Shown one piece after another: positions 9,008 to 20,124 of a stretch of 64,000 bases of DNA; within the stretch, counting starts at the first letter, position 1, and every line of letters starts with the position of its first letter. The notes under the pieces are model-generated. The model was given only the letters and a program-made list of their open reading frames with translations, had not been told where the DNA came from and did no database searches. The DNA lies in assembly GCA_965178125.1 (NCBI GenBank), contig OZ237739.1, positions 1,302,001-1,366,000 on the forward strand, read 5' to 3'. A program made the translations under genes and the position numbers. The stretch comes from Bilabrum cf. latius (taxonomy: Eukaryota > Bigyra: Bicosoecida > Bigyra > Bicosoecida).

Positions 9008-11464
9008 TCACTTGCCGCCCTTGGCCTTTGTGGCCTCCGACTTTGGCAAAAAGGCGGGGGGCTGTCCTCCCGCACCTGCACCTGCTGCACCTGCAGCGAC
9101 TTTCTTGCCCCATTCGCCAGAAGGAGCTGCGCCCGCGGGGGCAGCCGCTGCCTTCCCTCCCTCGCCGAGGCTCGGGAACGACCCAGGCTGGACGGTGTTT
9201 TTGGGTGTCGCCGATGACGAGGACTTCGCCTTGCTGGAGGAACCGCCCCCCTGCCCACCCTTCTTGCCACTGCCACCTCCACCGCCACCCCCGCCGCCAG
9301 ACCGATTGCTCCTCCCCCTCCCATTCCCTCTGCCATTGCCCCCGTTGTGCTTGCCACCCCCACCCCCACCGCCACCCCCGCGACGGTCACCACCACCACC
9401 ACTGCCCTGCTGCCGCCCCCGACCCTATCCCTATCCCTATCCCTATCCCTATCCCTATCCCTATCCCTATCCAGGACGCGGCTGCGCGAACCCCTACACA
9501 GGCACACCCCCCCCCTGCATGGGCGGCCTCGGAGCCTGCATGCCCCCTTGCATGCCAGCGCCCGCCACCGGCAATGCCATGCCTCCATGCTAGCCGGGCA
9601 TACCTGGCATGCCACCAGCGGGATACCCCATCATCGGCGCCCCAGGACCGCCAGGAGGTATCCCCTGATAGAACTGCGGAGGCGGGGGCGCGCCCATGTA
9701 TGGGCCTGTCGCACCCTGCACGAATGGCTGCGGCATGCCCCCCATGGGCACCCCTCTCGGAGGCATGGTGCCGGCCCCCGGACCGCCCATCCCGCCTCCC
9801 ATCGGCATGGACATGGGCACGCGGGCACCGCCCCAGCCGCCAGCATGCGGGGGTGCCATGCCCATCGAGGTGTGCACTGGCGGTGGGCCCATTGCCTGGC
9901 CAGGCCCTGCCATCGGCATGCTAGGGTGTGGCCACCCCTAGCTTGCTGCCATGCCCGGGCGTGGGCCCGGCGCTGACTGGCCTGTCGGCTTGAAGACGGG
10001 GGCGTTCGGATCTAGCTTGAACGGTGCGGCATTAGGGTCGAGCTTAGTCTTTGCCTTGGCTGGTGCCGGTGCTGGAGCCGGCGCTTGGCCCTAAGATGCC
10101 GCAGCAGGTGCAGGTGCAGGAACAGGTGCAGGAGCAGTGGCCGGGGCCAAGGCAGCAGCTGAACCGAGTCTCTAGTTCAGACCCATGGAGAACTGCCTCA
10201 AACTCTCCACCTCTGTTTGGCGATCCACTGAAGCAGGCTTTCCTTTAGAGCTGGAGCTCTTGTGCACCAACTTGTGACCCTTCTTCCCACCGTGCCTGGA
10301 CAGGGCCTTGCGATGGGCGTGCCCATCCTCTTCGAGCTTCTGGAACACCCTTGCCTTGACGTCCAGCTGCTTCTTGGCTTGTTGGTTCCCGACGGGTGCA
10401 GCAGCCGGGGCAGCAGCCGGGGCAGCAGCCGGGGCAGGAACGGGAGCAGGAGCGGGAGCAGGAACGGGTGCCGGGACGGTACGGCGAACGTCAGAGAACC
10501 TTCCCTCGGAGTCTTTCTCGTCCTTGCCACCCGCCGCTGCCCCGGTCCTCCAGCTCTTGGCACCCTCCGCCGCTCCCGGCGAGCCCATGGGAGCAGCTCC
10601 ATGGCCGATGGATTTGCCCTTGCCTTTGCCCTCGATGGCTGCGGCCGCCCTGGCGATTTTCCTCCGGTCCTCTGCAGAGAGCTCCCTCTCGTCCACCTTT
10701 TTGGTCGTGTAGTCCTGCTCCTTGAAGCCGTCGAACTTGACACCGATGTTCTCATTGGCCTTGAACTGATCGAAGGATTTGCCGGAGGAGATGGCGTCGT
10801 TCGGGGCGCTCCCGGCGTCCTGGGGCTGCAGCCACGACTGGTCCACGTCCTCCAGCTTGCGCTCGCCGCCGGCTGCACCGCCGTGCCCCTGGCGTGCCTG
10901 GGCCACTCGCTGCCCGATCTGCGCGTCCGTCGTTCCAGAGATAGACCCGGATGCCATGGACGTGCCGCCGTCGGGGAAGTACGCATCTTCTGCGCACATC
11001 TCTTCGATGGCAGTCCACGGGATAGTGAGGAAGTTTGCTTGCTTCTTTGGAAGTGAGATCGCCGACTCAAGAGAACCCTTCTTCTGCGCGCAACAAAAAA
11101 TAAATCATGCATGTTGCGTAGAATGATAGGAGTCCATACTTAGGCCACGCCACGATAAATTCCAGGCCAGTGTGAACTTACGGCGCAGTAATAGTGCTGC
11201 AGGTTCACCGACTGCTGGCTCGAGTTCGACCTGTCGCTTGAATGGTATTGCCCAATCCATTCCGATCCGTCGACACAATAGACAGTGACCTTCTCTCCCT
11301 GCGAAGATGCAAACAGGCATATTGGCACGGGTCCAGGTATCACCAGGGTGTAGCCGCACGTAGAACTCACATTCATGCCGCACGTGCGCAATACTGGTGA
11401 CCAAGCCCCGAGTTCTTACCTGGAGAGCAGTGAATGCATAAAGGACGCGCTCAGCCGATGACAT
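9008..11464 (-). CDS. ATXN2: Ataxin-2 / Pbp1 homologue
   Basis: Three exons (11464-11420, 11298-11182, 11083-9008) are joined by phase-0 GT-AG introns of 121 and 98 nt and encode 745 residues. Residues 1-54 form an Lsm fold ('RVLYAFTALQ' spliced to 'GEKVTVYCVDGSEWIGQY'). About residues 145-205 are the LsmAD domain ('FDQFKANENIGVKFDGF', 'DYTTKKVDERELSAEDRRK'). Near residue 412 is a PAM2 motif ('KLDPNAPVFKP') for binding poly(A)-binding protein. The rest is a Gly/Met/Pro/Gln-rich tail with RGG elements and a (Gln-Gly)8 run encoded by UAG-GGA/GGT. Ataxin-2 works in mRNA stability, translation and RNA granules. In-frame UAGs lie at 10172, 10091, 9938, 9590, 9494 and eight times in 9425-9469. Stop is TGA at 9008-9010. 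Domain order Lsm-LsmAD-PAM2 is diagnostic, so identity is firm; the exon 1 start is the only ATG that fits the Lsm helix. Confidence 0.9.
9425..9469 (-). repeat. (TAGGGA)n hexamer array encoding Gln-Gly repeats
   Basis: On the minus strand, eight TAG codons alternate with GGA (the last with GGT) in frame with the Ataxin-2 coding sequence. Under UAG=Gln it encodes (Gln-Gly)8 next to 'GRGRQQGS' and Gly/Arg-rich sequence. The unit resembles telomeric hexamers, but position, frame and flanks show a coding microsatellite. Confidence 0.9.
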
Positions 11465-11596
11465 GATTTGCTTTCTATGTACTGAATGGGGCAGACTAAA
11501 CTATTTTGCCCTCTAGGCCCAAGTAACGTGTTGTTCCTTCTCAAAAAAATCAGAACTTGAGTGCCACCGACAAACTGACGGTCCATTCCAGCAGCA

Positions 11597-14500
11597 TCAC
11601 TCCTCCATGGCTTCTGAACCGCGGGACTTATCCACTGGGAGCTCACCAGGCAGCAGCATCGCATCGTCGTCGTCTTCATCGTCTTCGTCGTCGTCGTTGT
11701 CGCCCTCACCTTGCCCCGCGCCGCTTTGCTGCTCGTCCGGGCTAGCTGCATGCTGGTGTCCACCAGCGGCCCTGCCACTGCTAGTGTCCCTCAACGCAGA
11801 TGACGACTATGCAGCACCAGTCGATGCCCCTTCCATTCTCTACTGATGCAAAGGCTCGTCTTCCTCCTCGCCTGAACCAGCCGTCTCCCCACGTGGCTCT
11901 GCGTCAGCCGCACTCGCCCTGGCCTGCGCTGCAATGCGCTGCATCCTATCCAGCGCGCCCGACAGCTCCGACTCCACTGCTACCAGCTTCTTCAAGCAGC
12001 CTTCGCTGCCAGCATCCACGCTCCACATAGCAGAGCCCGCCCCTTGCTCGGACCAACCCGCGCCCCCACTGCCAATCCCACTGGCGCCGCTGGTCGTGTT
12101 CCTCCCCGCCGAAATGCCCGCGGTGCTCAAAATCTACACCAGCGCGCCGTCATCTACCAGTAGTTTCAGCTCCGAGTCCTGCCGCGAGGGAACAAACACC
12201 GGCAGCCGAAGCTCACCCGCCGCACCGGCCCCGCCCTGCCCTACCCCTAACCCAAGCCCGCCTCGGAGACACGCAGCGGGCAGCTTGCCGACGTCCTCCG
12301 CGTCCAGCCCCAGCGCCGCCGCCATCTCCACCAGCTGTTCCCTGCGGGCCGCAGCGGCCTCCCTGACAGTGACGAGTGCCTGCCTCACCACTGCCAGGGA
12401 CAGCGACAGCAGAGCGCCAAACGACCTCCTTGCCTCCTCCGGGCTCGACCTCGCGCCCACGATTCCCCGGTCCCCTACCCTCTCCAGAACCTTGCCCACG
12501 GCCCGACGCAGCCTGCCGCTAGGGTCACCCCCGTGCTCCACGGCCTCCTGCTCCACCAGAGCCCCTGCTGACCGCCTGGGCCACCGGTGCCCTCGCCCTT
12601 CCCCGTCTTCGAAGTCGACCTCGTCATCGTCCTCCTCGTCCGAGCTCTGCATGGCAGACCGCTTCCGCTTCTTTCCGCGGAGCCTTTTCCCGCCAGTCTT
12701 CTTCCCCCCCTTGCCCTTGCCCCTAGATCCCGCCTTCTTCTTCTTCGGAGCCGTTTTCCGGCCTCCCACGATCTTGACGAAGATGCCGGTCGTGGGCTCT
12801 GGCTCCAGGCCCAGCTGGATGCACCGGTTGCGGATGGCAGTCTCACTCCTCTTGGCCCCCGAGGGGAACTGCAGGGTCTGTGCCAGCGTGAACACAGCGC
12901 TCTCGATGCCGCCGAGGCTGCCGTGCTCCTCCTGTAGCGCCTTGTCGTCTTCCTTGGTCCAGGCAGGCCCCAGCCCGCCGCCACCTCCACCGGCCATGTC
13001 CTCCTCCTCGTCTTCGTCTTCGTCATCCTTCATCGCGTCGACAGGCGCGGATGGCTTGGCATCGCTGACCGGCAGTGCCTCTGCGGCCTCCCACGCCCGG
13101 ATCCGGAGCGCCCTGAGCTCAGCCTCCTCGTCGTTATCGTCGTTGACGGCAGCCGTCGCGTCCCACTCCTCCTCGTCGATCTCGCCCCTGTTCTGGGCCA
13201 GCTGCTCGTCCGCTTCCATCCTCGCCAGCTCGGCCTTGGAAGGTCCCCTGCCCGGGCCCTTGGCACCGCCGCGGCGGCTGCCCTGCGGCACGAGCTCCTC
13301 GTCGTACCCCACCGCAAGCAGGAGGGTGGCACCTCTCTCCCGCCACGTGATGGCCTCCACCAGCACCAGCGGGGACACAACCGAGGCCGTGGTCAGCGTC
13401 TGCACCACCTCCATGCACACCACCACGAATGGTGCGTACTGAGGCTTAGCCACGCGGCTGCCCGCAGACAGAGGCAGCCCGTCGGCACCGCGCTGCCCGG
13501 GCTTGGCCGCCTCCAGCAGCCGGAGGTCCGTCAGGGCTGCATTGCACACCTCCAAGAAATCAAAGTGCCACAGAAGAGGAGCGAAGGTGCGCGGGAAGCA
13601 CGCCTGCTGCGCAGCCGCCAGCCTGTCCTGCGCGCCCTCCTCCTCGCTGATCGCCTTCTCCATCACCTCGCGCGCCGCCTTGGCCTCCTCATCCAGTGCC
13701 GCGGCCCTGTCCAGCAGCTGCGACGTGGTCATGCCCAAGATGCCGGACTTGCCGGCGCCGGACGCGTCGCCGTCGCTCGCGCCGCCTCCAGCAGAGCCGT
13801 CGGCCGACCCCTCGCTCGGCCGCTAGGCCCCCGCGTTTGCCTGCCTCGCCGCCTCATCCGAGGCCTGCTGGGCGGCGTAGTACTTGGCCTGTGTGGGCTC
13901 GACCGCGGCCGCGCGGATGTCGAAGTCGATGGCTGCGCTGCGGTACTCCTTCACGGCGCTCCCGTCGCAGATCGACCTGAGCCTGCTCTCCACGGCACTG
14001 GGGTCCTGGTCCGGGATGGGGTGCCTCAGGATGCGCCGCATGATGTCAGCGGCCGCCTGCAGCTCGCCGGTGGGCAGCTCCGCGTAGCCTTGGGCCACGA
14101 AGAGGAGGGCCTGAGCTGCCTTGGGCTGGACGAGCTGAGCCAGGTAGCCGTGGTAGTCGAACGCCTCCTCGCGGATCTCGCTGGACGCCTTCTTCTTCTG
14201 CTGCTGCTCGCGCATGCCCTGCGCCACTTCCTCCTCGTCCTCGTCCTCGTCCTCGCCCGCAGCTGCGGCGCCGCCCCTCCTGCGCCTTTTTTTCTTCTGC
14301 ACCAGGAATCCATCCCGCGCGAGGGCCTCTCCCATCGACAGCATCATCTGCATGCAGCTCACCAGGTCGAGCGTGAAACCAGAGGTGAAGCGCCCGAACT
14401 CCCAGTTGCGCATGACTCGAGGCACCACCTCCATCACCTCACGCTCGTAGAAGAGCATCCGCACCATGGCCTTGCCCACCGCCCTCGAGTCGTCGTCCTC

Positions 14501-16962
14501 GCTCGCCCGCAGCGCCGAAAGCGTTGACAGCAGCTGCCGCAGCAGACTCACCGACAGAGCCAGGTCGTCGAACTTCTTCTGCTCGAGCCACTCAAGGGTC
14601 CGCTCCGAGCATCGCTTCAGGGTGAACGCGTCCATCACGGAGGAACAGCCGCCCAGCGCGGGCGAGTGCACCACAGGCTCGGGACCGAGGGCACCCAGCC
14701 TCGCTCTGGTGATCCCATCGGGCGCCTTGGCGTCGAACTAGGTCCCTTTCAGTGCCGCCCTCGCCTTGGCCTGCTGCATTATCCTCTTCCTGGACGCCGC
14801 CCATTCGCTCCTCTGCCTCTCTGCGTCTTTCTTGCCCTGCGCCTGCCTCGCCCGAGAGAAGCTCAGGCACCACGCCGCCAGCCGGAAGAAGTCCTGCTCC
14901 GCGCGGCTGTCCGAGTACTCTCGCTCATCCCGGGCCAGACGGTGCTTCACGTCATCCAGGAGCACGGTGAGGCCACCGGTGGAGAGCAAGTCGCCCATGG
15001 TCTCGCACACCGCAACGGCGGCCGCGTGCGACTCCGGACCGCGGAGCGCAGCGGCGGCCGCGGAGCCTACACGCGCAGCCTGCGCCACCGCTGCCCCAGA
15101 GCCAGCCATGGCCCCCTTCATGCCCAGCCTGCTGCCGCCCACGCGCTTCCTGCCCGCCCCGGGCTGGGATCGCATGCCCAGAGCCAGCGCGCTGCTCTGC
15201 CGCGCCGCCATCAGCTCGTCAACCGTGTGGTGCAGGCGCCCGTCGGCGCCCTGTCCCTGCGCCCGGAGGCGGGCCAGGGTCGCGTCGTCCGCCTGCGCCA
15301 CCTCCTCCGCCAAATCCCCCCCTGGGGGCGGGGCTGCTCCGGCTCCGGCGCCGGCGCCGCTCGGCCCCGGAGTGCCCCCGGCGGGCTGGGCCGGACCTCC
15401 GGCACGACCAGCCACAAAGATGCCGGAAAATCGGGAGTGGCGGGGCCCCCCGGTTCCGCTGCGGCGCGCGGCGCCACCAGTGAGGCGGTTGAGGGTCAGC
15501 AGCGAGTCGCCCGAGGCACCCGCCGCAGCGGCGGAAGACGACGAGGACGAGAAAGACTTGGTCGGGGTGGGTGCGATGGTCTGGCTGACCACGCGACCCC
15601 GTCTGGACCCGCGCGATCCGCGGGGACCGACACCCCCCGCAGCAGCCGTCCCCCCCTACCCCTCCCCCTCCCCCTCCCCCTCCCCCCTGGACGGGGACTG
15701 GAACGCGAACCGCCCCGACTCCGCCCCGGCGCCACCCCTCCGACGGCCCGCCTTGCCCCCCGACCCCCCGGCAGGCCCGCTCCTGAAGGCCCCGGCCAGG
15801 CTCCTCTTGGCCTCCATCGCGAGCCGCTCCTTCTTTGCCTTCTCCTCCGCACGGGCCTCCTCGTCTGCGGCGGCCTTGGCGTCCACCGCCTCCTGCGGGG
15901 AACACGACTCGGTGAGCAGCGTGAAGAAGCGGAGCAGCATCCTCGAGTAGTTCTCCGCGAAACCGGAACTGCGCGCGAGCGACCTGGCCAGCAGGACCGG
16001 CACCCGCGCCAGCCCCGCCTGGTGCATGGTCCCCACCCACTCCCAGCACAGCCGCTGCGCATCGGCCCGCTCTGACGCGCCGAGAGCGCCCGTGATCTGC
16101 TGCCTCTTCTCTTTGGCAGAGCGCCCCGCCATGCCGCTGTCCGGGGGCACCGAGTCATCAACCACGGAGGTGGGCCTCAGTGCGAGCATGTTGTTGAGGA
16201 AGTAGAGGCCCAGCTCGATCGTGTTGGTGACCGCGGCTGCGCGGTCGCCGGCCTTGGCACGGCCCATGGATCGGATCTGCAGGGCCTCGCGCAGCCGCTC
16301 GAGGACCACGCCTGCCACGACGGGCGAGCGCGCCACCGCCTGCTTGACGTCCAGCAAGGGGCCGTGCAGGCGAAGCACGGCGAAGGGGTGTGTGGACGGG
16401 TGCAGCGGCTCTGTCATGCGAGTGATCAGCTGGATGCAGTGGGGCAGCGTGGTTCTCTCCCTGCGGTGAAGAGAGGGAAATGCAATTGGGCCGGGCTGGT
16501 ACTGGGTTTCGGTCAGCAGCAACGGGTCTCGTCAAAAGCAGTCGCACTCTCTGCCTCACTCTACCTCGTCGTCAAAATAGTGCTCGATGAAGGGAATAAC
16601 TCGAGTTTGTGCAACTTTCCACTCTAGCAGCTTCTGGCGGATCCTCGTTTCCTGGTATTTGCTGTCGCGTTTCAAGTATCTGCGACGGGATCGGTGCGAG
16701 GGACGCGGAAGGCAAGGGGTGGATGCAGTATCATATTCCGTCGGCTGCTGCTTTACAGAGGAACTCACTGATGCAGCGCTCGAAGTGCACGCTCGGAATC
16801 TTCGTTCCGTCTGAAGACGCGAACCATTTCCTAATTCTCAGCATCGTACTCCTTCTTGAAGGAGCCAATGGTGTTCTGCCAGTTGAACAACTCCTCATCT
16901 GCGTCCCGCCGTTTCGACTGCTCTCTTCTCGTCATGGCAATGAGTCCATCTTGGATCTCCAT
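11597..16962 (-). CDS. TIMELESS: Timeless / Tof1 replication-fork protection factor
   Basis: The model has three exons: 16962-16769, 16679-16565, and one from about 16456 to 11597 (stop TGA), about 1,722 residues. The first intron (16680-16768) is clear. The second acceptor is uncertain: 16457 keeps frame, but other in-frame acceptors lie 30-50 nt upstream. Family landmarks appear in order: 'YLKRDSKYQETRIRQKLLEW' matching the Timeless N-terminal helical repeat, 'RHSRFSGIFV' near residue 442 (family RHxRFGG), 'LLDDVKHRLARDEREYSD', and 'MLFYEREVMEVVPRVMRNW' with a following Lys/Arg block (human 'QKKRRKKKK'). 'SPLVLVEAITW' and the SANT-like 'AWTKEDDKALQEEHGSL' lie near the C-terminus. Timeless pairs with Tipin to stabilise stalled forks and signal to the checkpoint. 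UAG occurs at 16831, 15656, 14738, 13823, 12134, 11840 and 11807. The tail is acidic. Confidence 0.87.
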
Positions 16963-17118
16963 GACGGCCTGTCCTGCCGCCACCAGCTATAGTTGCACCA
17001 GCAAGCACCGATTTTGAAATCTGTATGTTCCGCTGCTCCGGATTCGTTTTGCGCGGCGCCACTTTGGATTCCCCCCGGACAAGCAGAGCTGTAGCACTGG
17101 AACCAATAGGATTCCAGC
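16963..17118. promoter_or_regulatory. Short divergent promoter between Timeless and DENR
   Basis: Only 156 bp separate the start codons of the minus-strand Timeless gene and the plus-strand DENR gene, so both promoters and 5' UTRs must fit here. I see no clear TATA box. This is inferred from gene geometry alone. Confidence 0.4.
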
Positions 17119-17999
17119 ATGGCCGGTGTTGCTGAGGGTTCATCACCATTTGTAAATGAGGATGGGACGCTCAAGGAAGTGAAGACCGATTATTGCCCCC
17201 GTGAGCAACCAGAATAGGTTGATCGTTCTCAGCCCGCCGAGAGCATGCCAATCCACGCGCATCATAACCATGTTCGTCCAATGAATAATGCATCTATATC
17301 TATGCAGATTGCGGGTTGCCGTCTGAGTTTTGTGGATTTGCACCGGAGTACGAAACGCTGTGCAAGCCTCACTTGGCCGAGACGAACCCCGAGTTGCTGG
17401 CTGAGATCGAGGATGAGCGAGCAAAGGGGTTCAAGCTTGTGTCGAAGAAAGCGCCAAAGGTAGCCGCTGCGCCCGCAGAAGCTGCCGACCCGGCAGCAGG
17501 AGCAGAAAGCGCCACTGCACCAGCATCCGGCGCGGGAGCCGGCGGCGACGAAGCCGCACCTGCCGAGGCGTCTGCTGAAGGCGGGGACCCATCTGCACCA
17601 CCGCTGAGTCCAGAGGAACGCGCTAAGCGCGAGGCTGAGGTGAAGGCGAGAGCGGCCCGCGCCGCGAAGTTTGTCATGTGCGTGCTTCGCGAGACACGCG
17701 CGAAGAAGAACAAGAAGAACAAGAAAGACAAGAAGAGGAACAAAGTCTCTACCGGCATCGTGGGGATCGATGCCGCGGGTTTGGACCCCAAGGAGGCCTG
17801 CAAGACGCTTGGCAAGCGCATGGGCACCGCCTCCGTGCTGACCAAGAGCGACTCTGGCAGGCCTGAGATCTAGCTGCAGGGCGACCACATGAGGATCATC
17901 CCGAGGATCCTGGTGGAGGAACTGGGCGTGGACAGCGGGATCATTCGGATCGTGGAGGAGATCGACGGCAAGCTGCGAGCCAGGAAAGCATTCGCCTGA
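17119..17999 (+). CDS. DENR: Density-regulated protein (DENR), translation re-initiation factor
   Basis: Exons 17119-17200 and 17308-17999 are joined by a 107-nt GTGAGC...CAG intron and give 257 residues. The junction completes the zinc-binding segment 'DYCPHCGLPSEFCGFAPEY', the N-terminal signature of DENR. An Ala/Glu-rich linker follows, then a Lys-rich stretch and a C-terminal SUI1 domain ('VSTGIVGIDAAGLDPKEACK', 'GTASVLTK', 'QGDH'). DENR acts with MCT-1 to recycle 40S subunits and promote re-initiation after upstream ORFs. The single UAG (17871) falls in 'EI-UAG-LQGD', where homologues have a variable residue before the conserved QGD. The stop is TGA at 17997-17999, and the reading frame after the UAG completes the SUI1 domain, so UAG is not the stop. 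Confidence 0.92.
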
Positions 18000-18180
18000 T
18001 GAAGGCAAGTGCTGGAGAGCGCCAGTGGATCGGGGGCGCTCTGGTTGGAGAGAGAGTAGAGGTCCGTGCTACAATTTTGTAATGCGGTAGGACAACCTGT
18101 ACATTTCTTTGTCTAGTAACAACGCATGCCACCGCACCGCCAGCAATGGCTGGTCCATACCATACCATGCCCAGCCTCAC

Positions 18181-19662
18181 TCACCCGGCTACCTGCACAA
18201 AGACGCCGAACCTGTACGTGTTCTTGACAAAGTTGACCGCGGCGCCCACGTCCACGAATCCTTGCGCGTCCAGCGACATGAGCTTGTGGTGGATCTTGGC
18301 CCCAAAATCGTAGTCCGAGTTCACCACGGTCCGCAGGGAGGTGTACGGCTCTCCGTTGCCCCCCATGTGGGGGGGGATTACCCTCAGGGGTACCTCCGTC
18401 TTGAGCACGAGCGTGGAGCTCATGTCCTCCTGCAGCAGCCACTGGGAGAGCACCGTGGCGTCGTTCTTCAGCGTGTGCAGATACCGCACCGCGAACGGAT
18501 ACTTCTCGTGGGGGTGGTAGCGTGCCATTACCGTGTTTTTCTGTGCGTCATCCATGTAGCTCCCGTGTGCCCCCAGAAGGGTGGCGGGCGCCTCGCTGGA
18601 CTAGCCCTCCAGCAGGTTGCCCCCTCGGATGGTGAGCACCCCGCCGAGGGCCAGCTACTCGGTGATGGCCTGGAAATAGGATACCTGGTGCTCGTCCTCC
18701 CCCGCCTGTGACTTGGACAGCGTGGTGGAGAAGTCCACCACGCAGTCGTCGGTGGACTTGACGCTGGCCGACATGCCCAGCTGCACGACCCCCGAGGGCT
18801 GCATAGCCATCATGGCCTGCTGCTGGGGATTCATCCCCGGAGAGGGGGCACCCCTCGGGGGCATGACCTGCGCATTGATGCCCACTGCAGTGTGGGAGCC
18901 CTCGATGCTCAGCTCGGGCATGAGGACGTACTTGCCCTGCCCGATGAACTGCACCGGCATGCGGATCGTGTTGGGTCCATCTGCTGCCACAAGGATGGGC
19001 TGCAGGCTCATCACGTCTGCCCCTGGCTCCGCCGGGGGTGCGAATCCCCCCCTGAGTGCTACCATCAGGTTTGCGGCGCCCTGCTCCGGTTCCATGGCAC
19101 CCATCTGCTTGCCTGCCACTTGCATGACCATGGTGAGACAGTCAGAAGGTAGCGTGTCGATGGCGGTCTGATGCCAGAGGTCCTGGAAGCTGATCACTCC
19201 CGCCGGGTCCATCTATCGCAGCAGTTCCTCCTGCTCCTTCTTCTTGCGCGCCTCCTGGTCCTCTTCCTCGCTGCCGTCCGTCGAAGTCGCCTCTTCGGCT
19301 GCCCTCATGTCCTCTGCGAGCTGCTGGGCTTTCGTCTTGCCTCCCCGCACGCCGCCCATCGTGAGCTGCTGCATGGCCATCATGTCTGCCATCTGGCCTT
19401 GCTCGCCTCCCGGGCCTGCCATTTGCGCCATGGCCCGCAGCTCCTCATCGATGCGAGCTTGCTCCTCCTTCGTCCTTCGTCGGCCCCGCCTGGCCCGTCC
19501 ACCGGCGGCACCGCGCTGCTGCTGCTCAGACTATCTCTATTCATCCTATTTCTTTATCTCTTCATCCATGGCTGCCGTGTCTCTGTCTAAGTCATCCAGG
19601 CCATCCAGCGGATCATCGTCCCCGTCTTCGCCAGGGTCGCAATAACTCAATGAAGCTCCCAT
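18181..19662 (-). CDS. TOM40-like mitochondrial outer-membrane translocase barrel
   Basis: A single exon gives 493 residues (ATG at 19662, TGA at 18181-18183). The N-terminal 140 residues are acidic and Gln/Arg-rich and hold UAGs at 19546, 19537 and 19531, directly before 'SEQQQRG'. The C-terminal ~280 residues look like a beta barrel of alternating amphipathic strands. 'HQVSYFQAITE' followed by UAG and 'LALGGVLTIRG' matches the TOM40 strand pair seen in human as 'YLQSITPCLALGGEL'. The last strand ends in 'TYRFGVFVQVAG', consistent with a beta signal. TOM40 is the protein-conducting channel of the outer mitochondrial membrane. VDAC, the other member of this porin fold, fits less well. Further UAGs lie at 19213, 18655 and 18601. 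The assignment rests mainly on one conserved segment and topology, so confidence is moderate. Confidence 0.55.
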
Positions 19663-20124
19663 TCCGAAACATCCGGTGGCGAGTGCTGCATAAATCCAAT
19701 TTAATGCCGAAGAACCTGATCTGCTATCATTGATGCGCTATGTTGCAGCAGCAGGGGCATTGCTAGTTCGTAGCACAGAGGCACAGGACCGTCGGCTGGA
19801 ATTCAGCAATCTCGTAGCTATCTTGCCCGCTCTGCGAGCCGTACCTCCGATCATAACACTAATTTGATTTGAGGATTAATACACTAGCTATCAGTGTTTG
19901 TTCACGCGCGCACGGCTCGTAAATTGCAATTAAGCAAGAATACAGAAATACATTTGAAACAGCTCGGTACAAACACGCTGATCGAAACCGGAAGTGGCGA
20001 CCACCGAAACGCAGTCCGTTGCATTTGCGACCTTCCCAGCTATCACGTTGGACCTATGAGCAAGCTGGTTATGGAAACCAGCTGATTGTTGTATTGATTA
20101 GATTATCGTACGTATCTGCTTGCT
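19663..20124. other. 462-bp divergent intergenic region
   Basis: This lower-GC gap separates the TOM40-like gene (minus) from the giant LRR/IQ gene (plus) and must hold both promoters. I see no convincing coding sequence, repeat or TATA element. Small upstream exons for either gene cannot be excluded. Confidence 0.4.

Noticed and set aside
9425-9469. Interstitial telomere repeat (TAGGGA)n
   Set aside because: The array is in frame with Ataxin-2, flanked on both sides by continuing coding sequence rich in Gln, Gly and Arg, and is short. A coding microsatellite explains it better.
11934-13442. 502-codon plus-strand frame
   Set aside because: It is a shadow of the Timeless gene on the minus strand. 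It is Ser/Pro/Ala-rich without motifs, whereas the minus frame continues the Timeless homology.
14666-16075. 469-codon plus-strand frame
   Set aside because: It is antisense to Timeless residues with clear homology. No recognisable domain.
16556-16768. Separate small minus-strand gene beginning at a GTG at 16768
   Set aside because: The first part is an intron (GTGAGT donor at 16768, CAG acceptor at 16680). The rest is Timeless exon 2, matching the family helical repeat.
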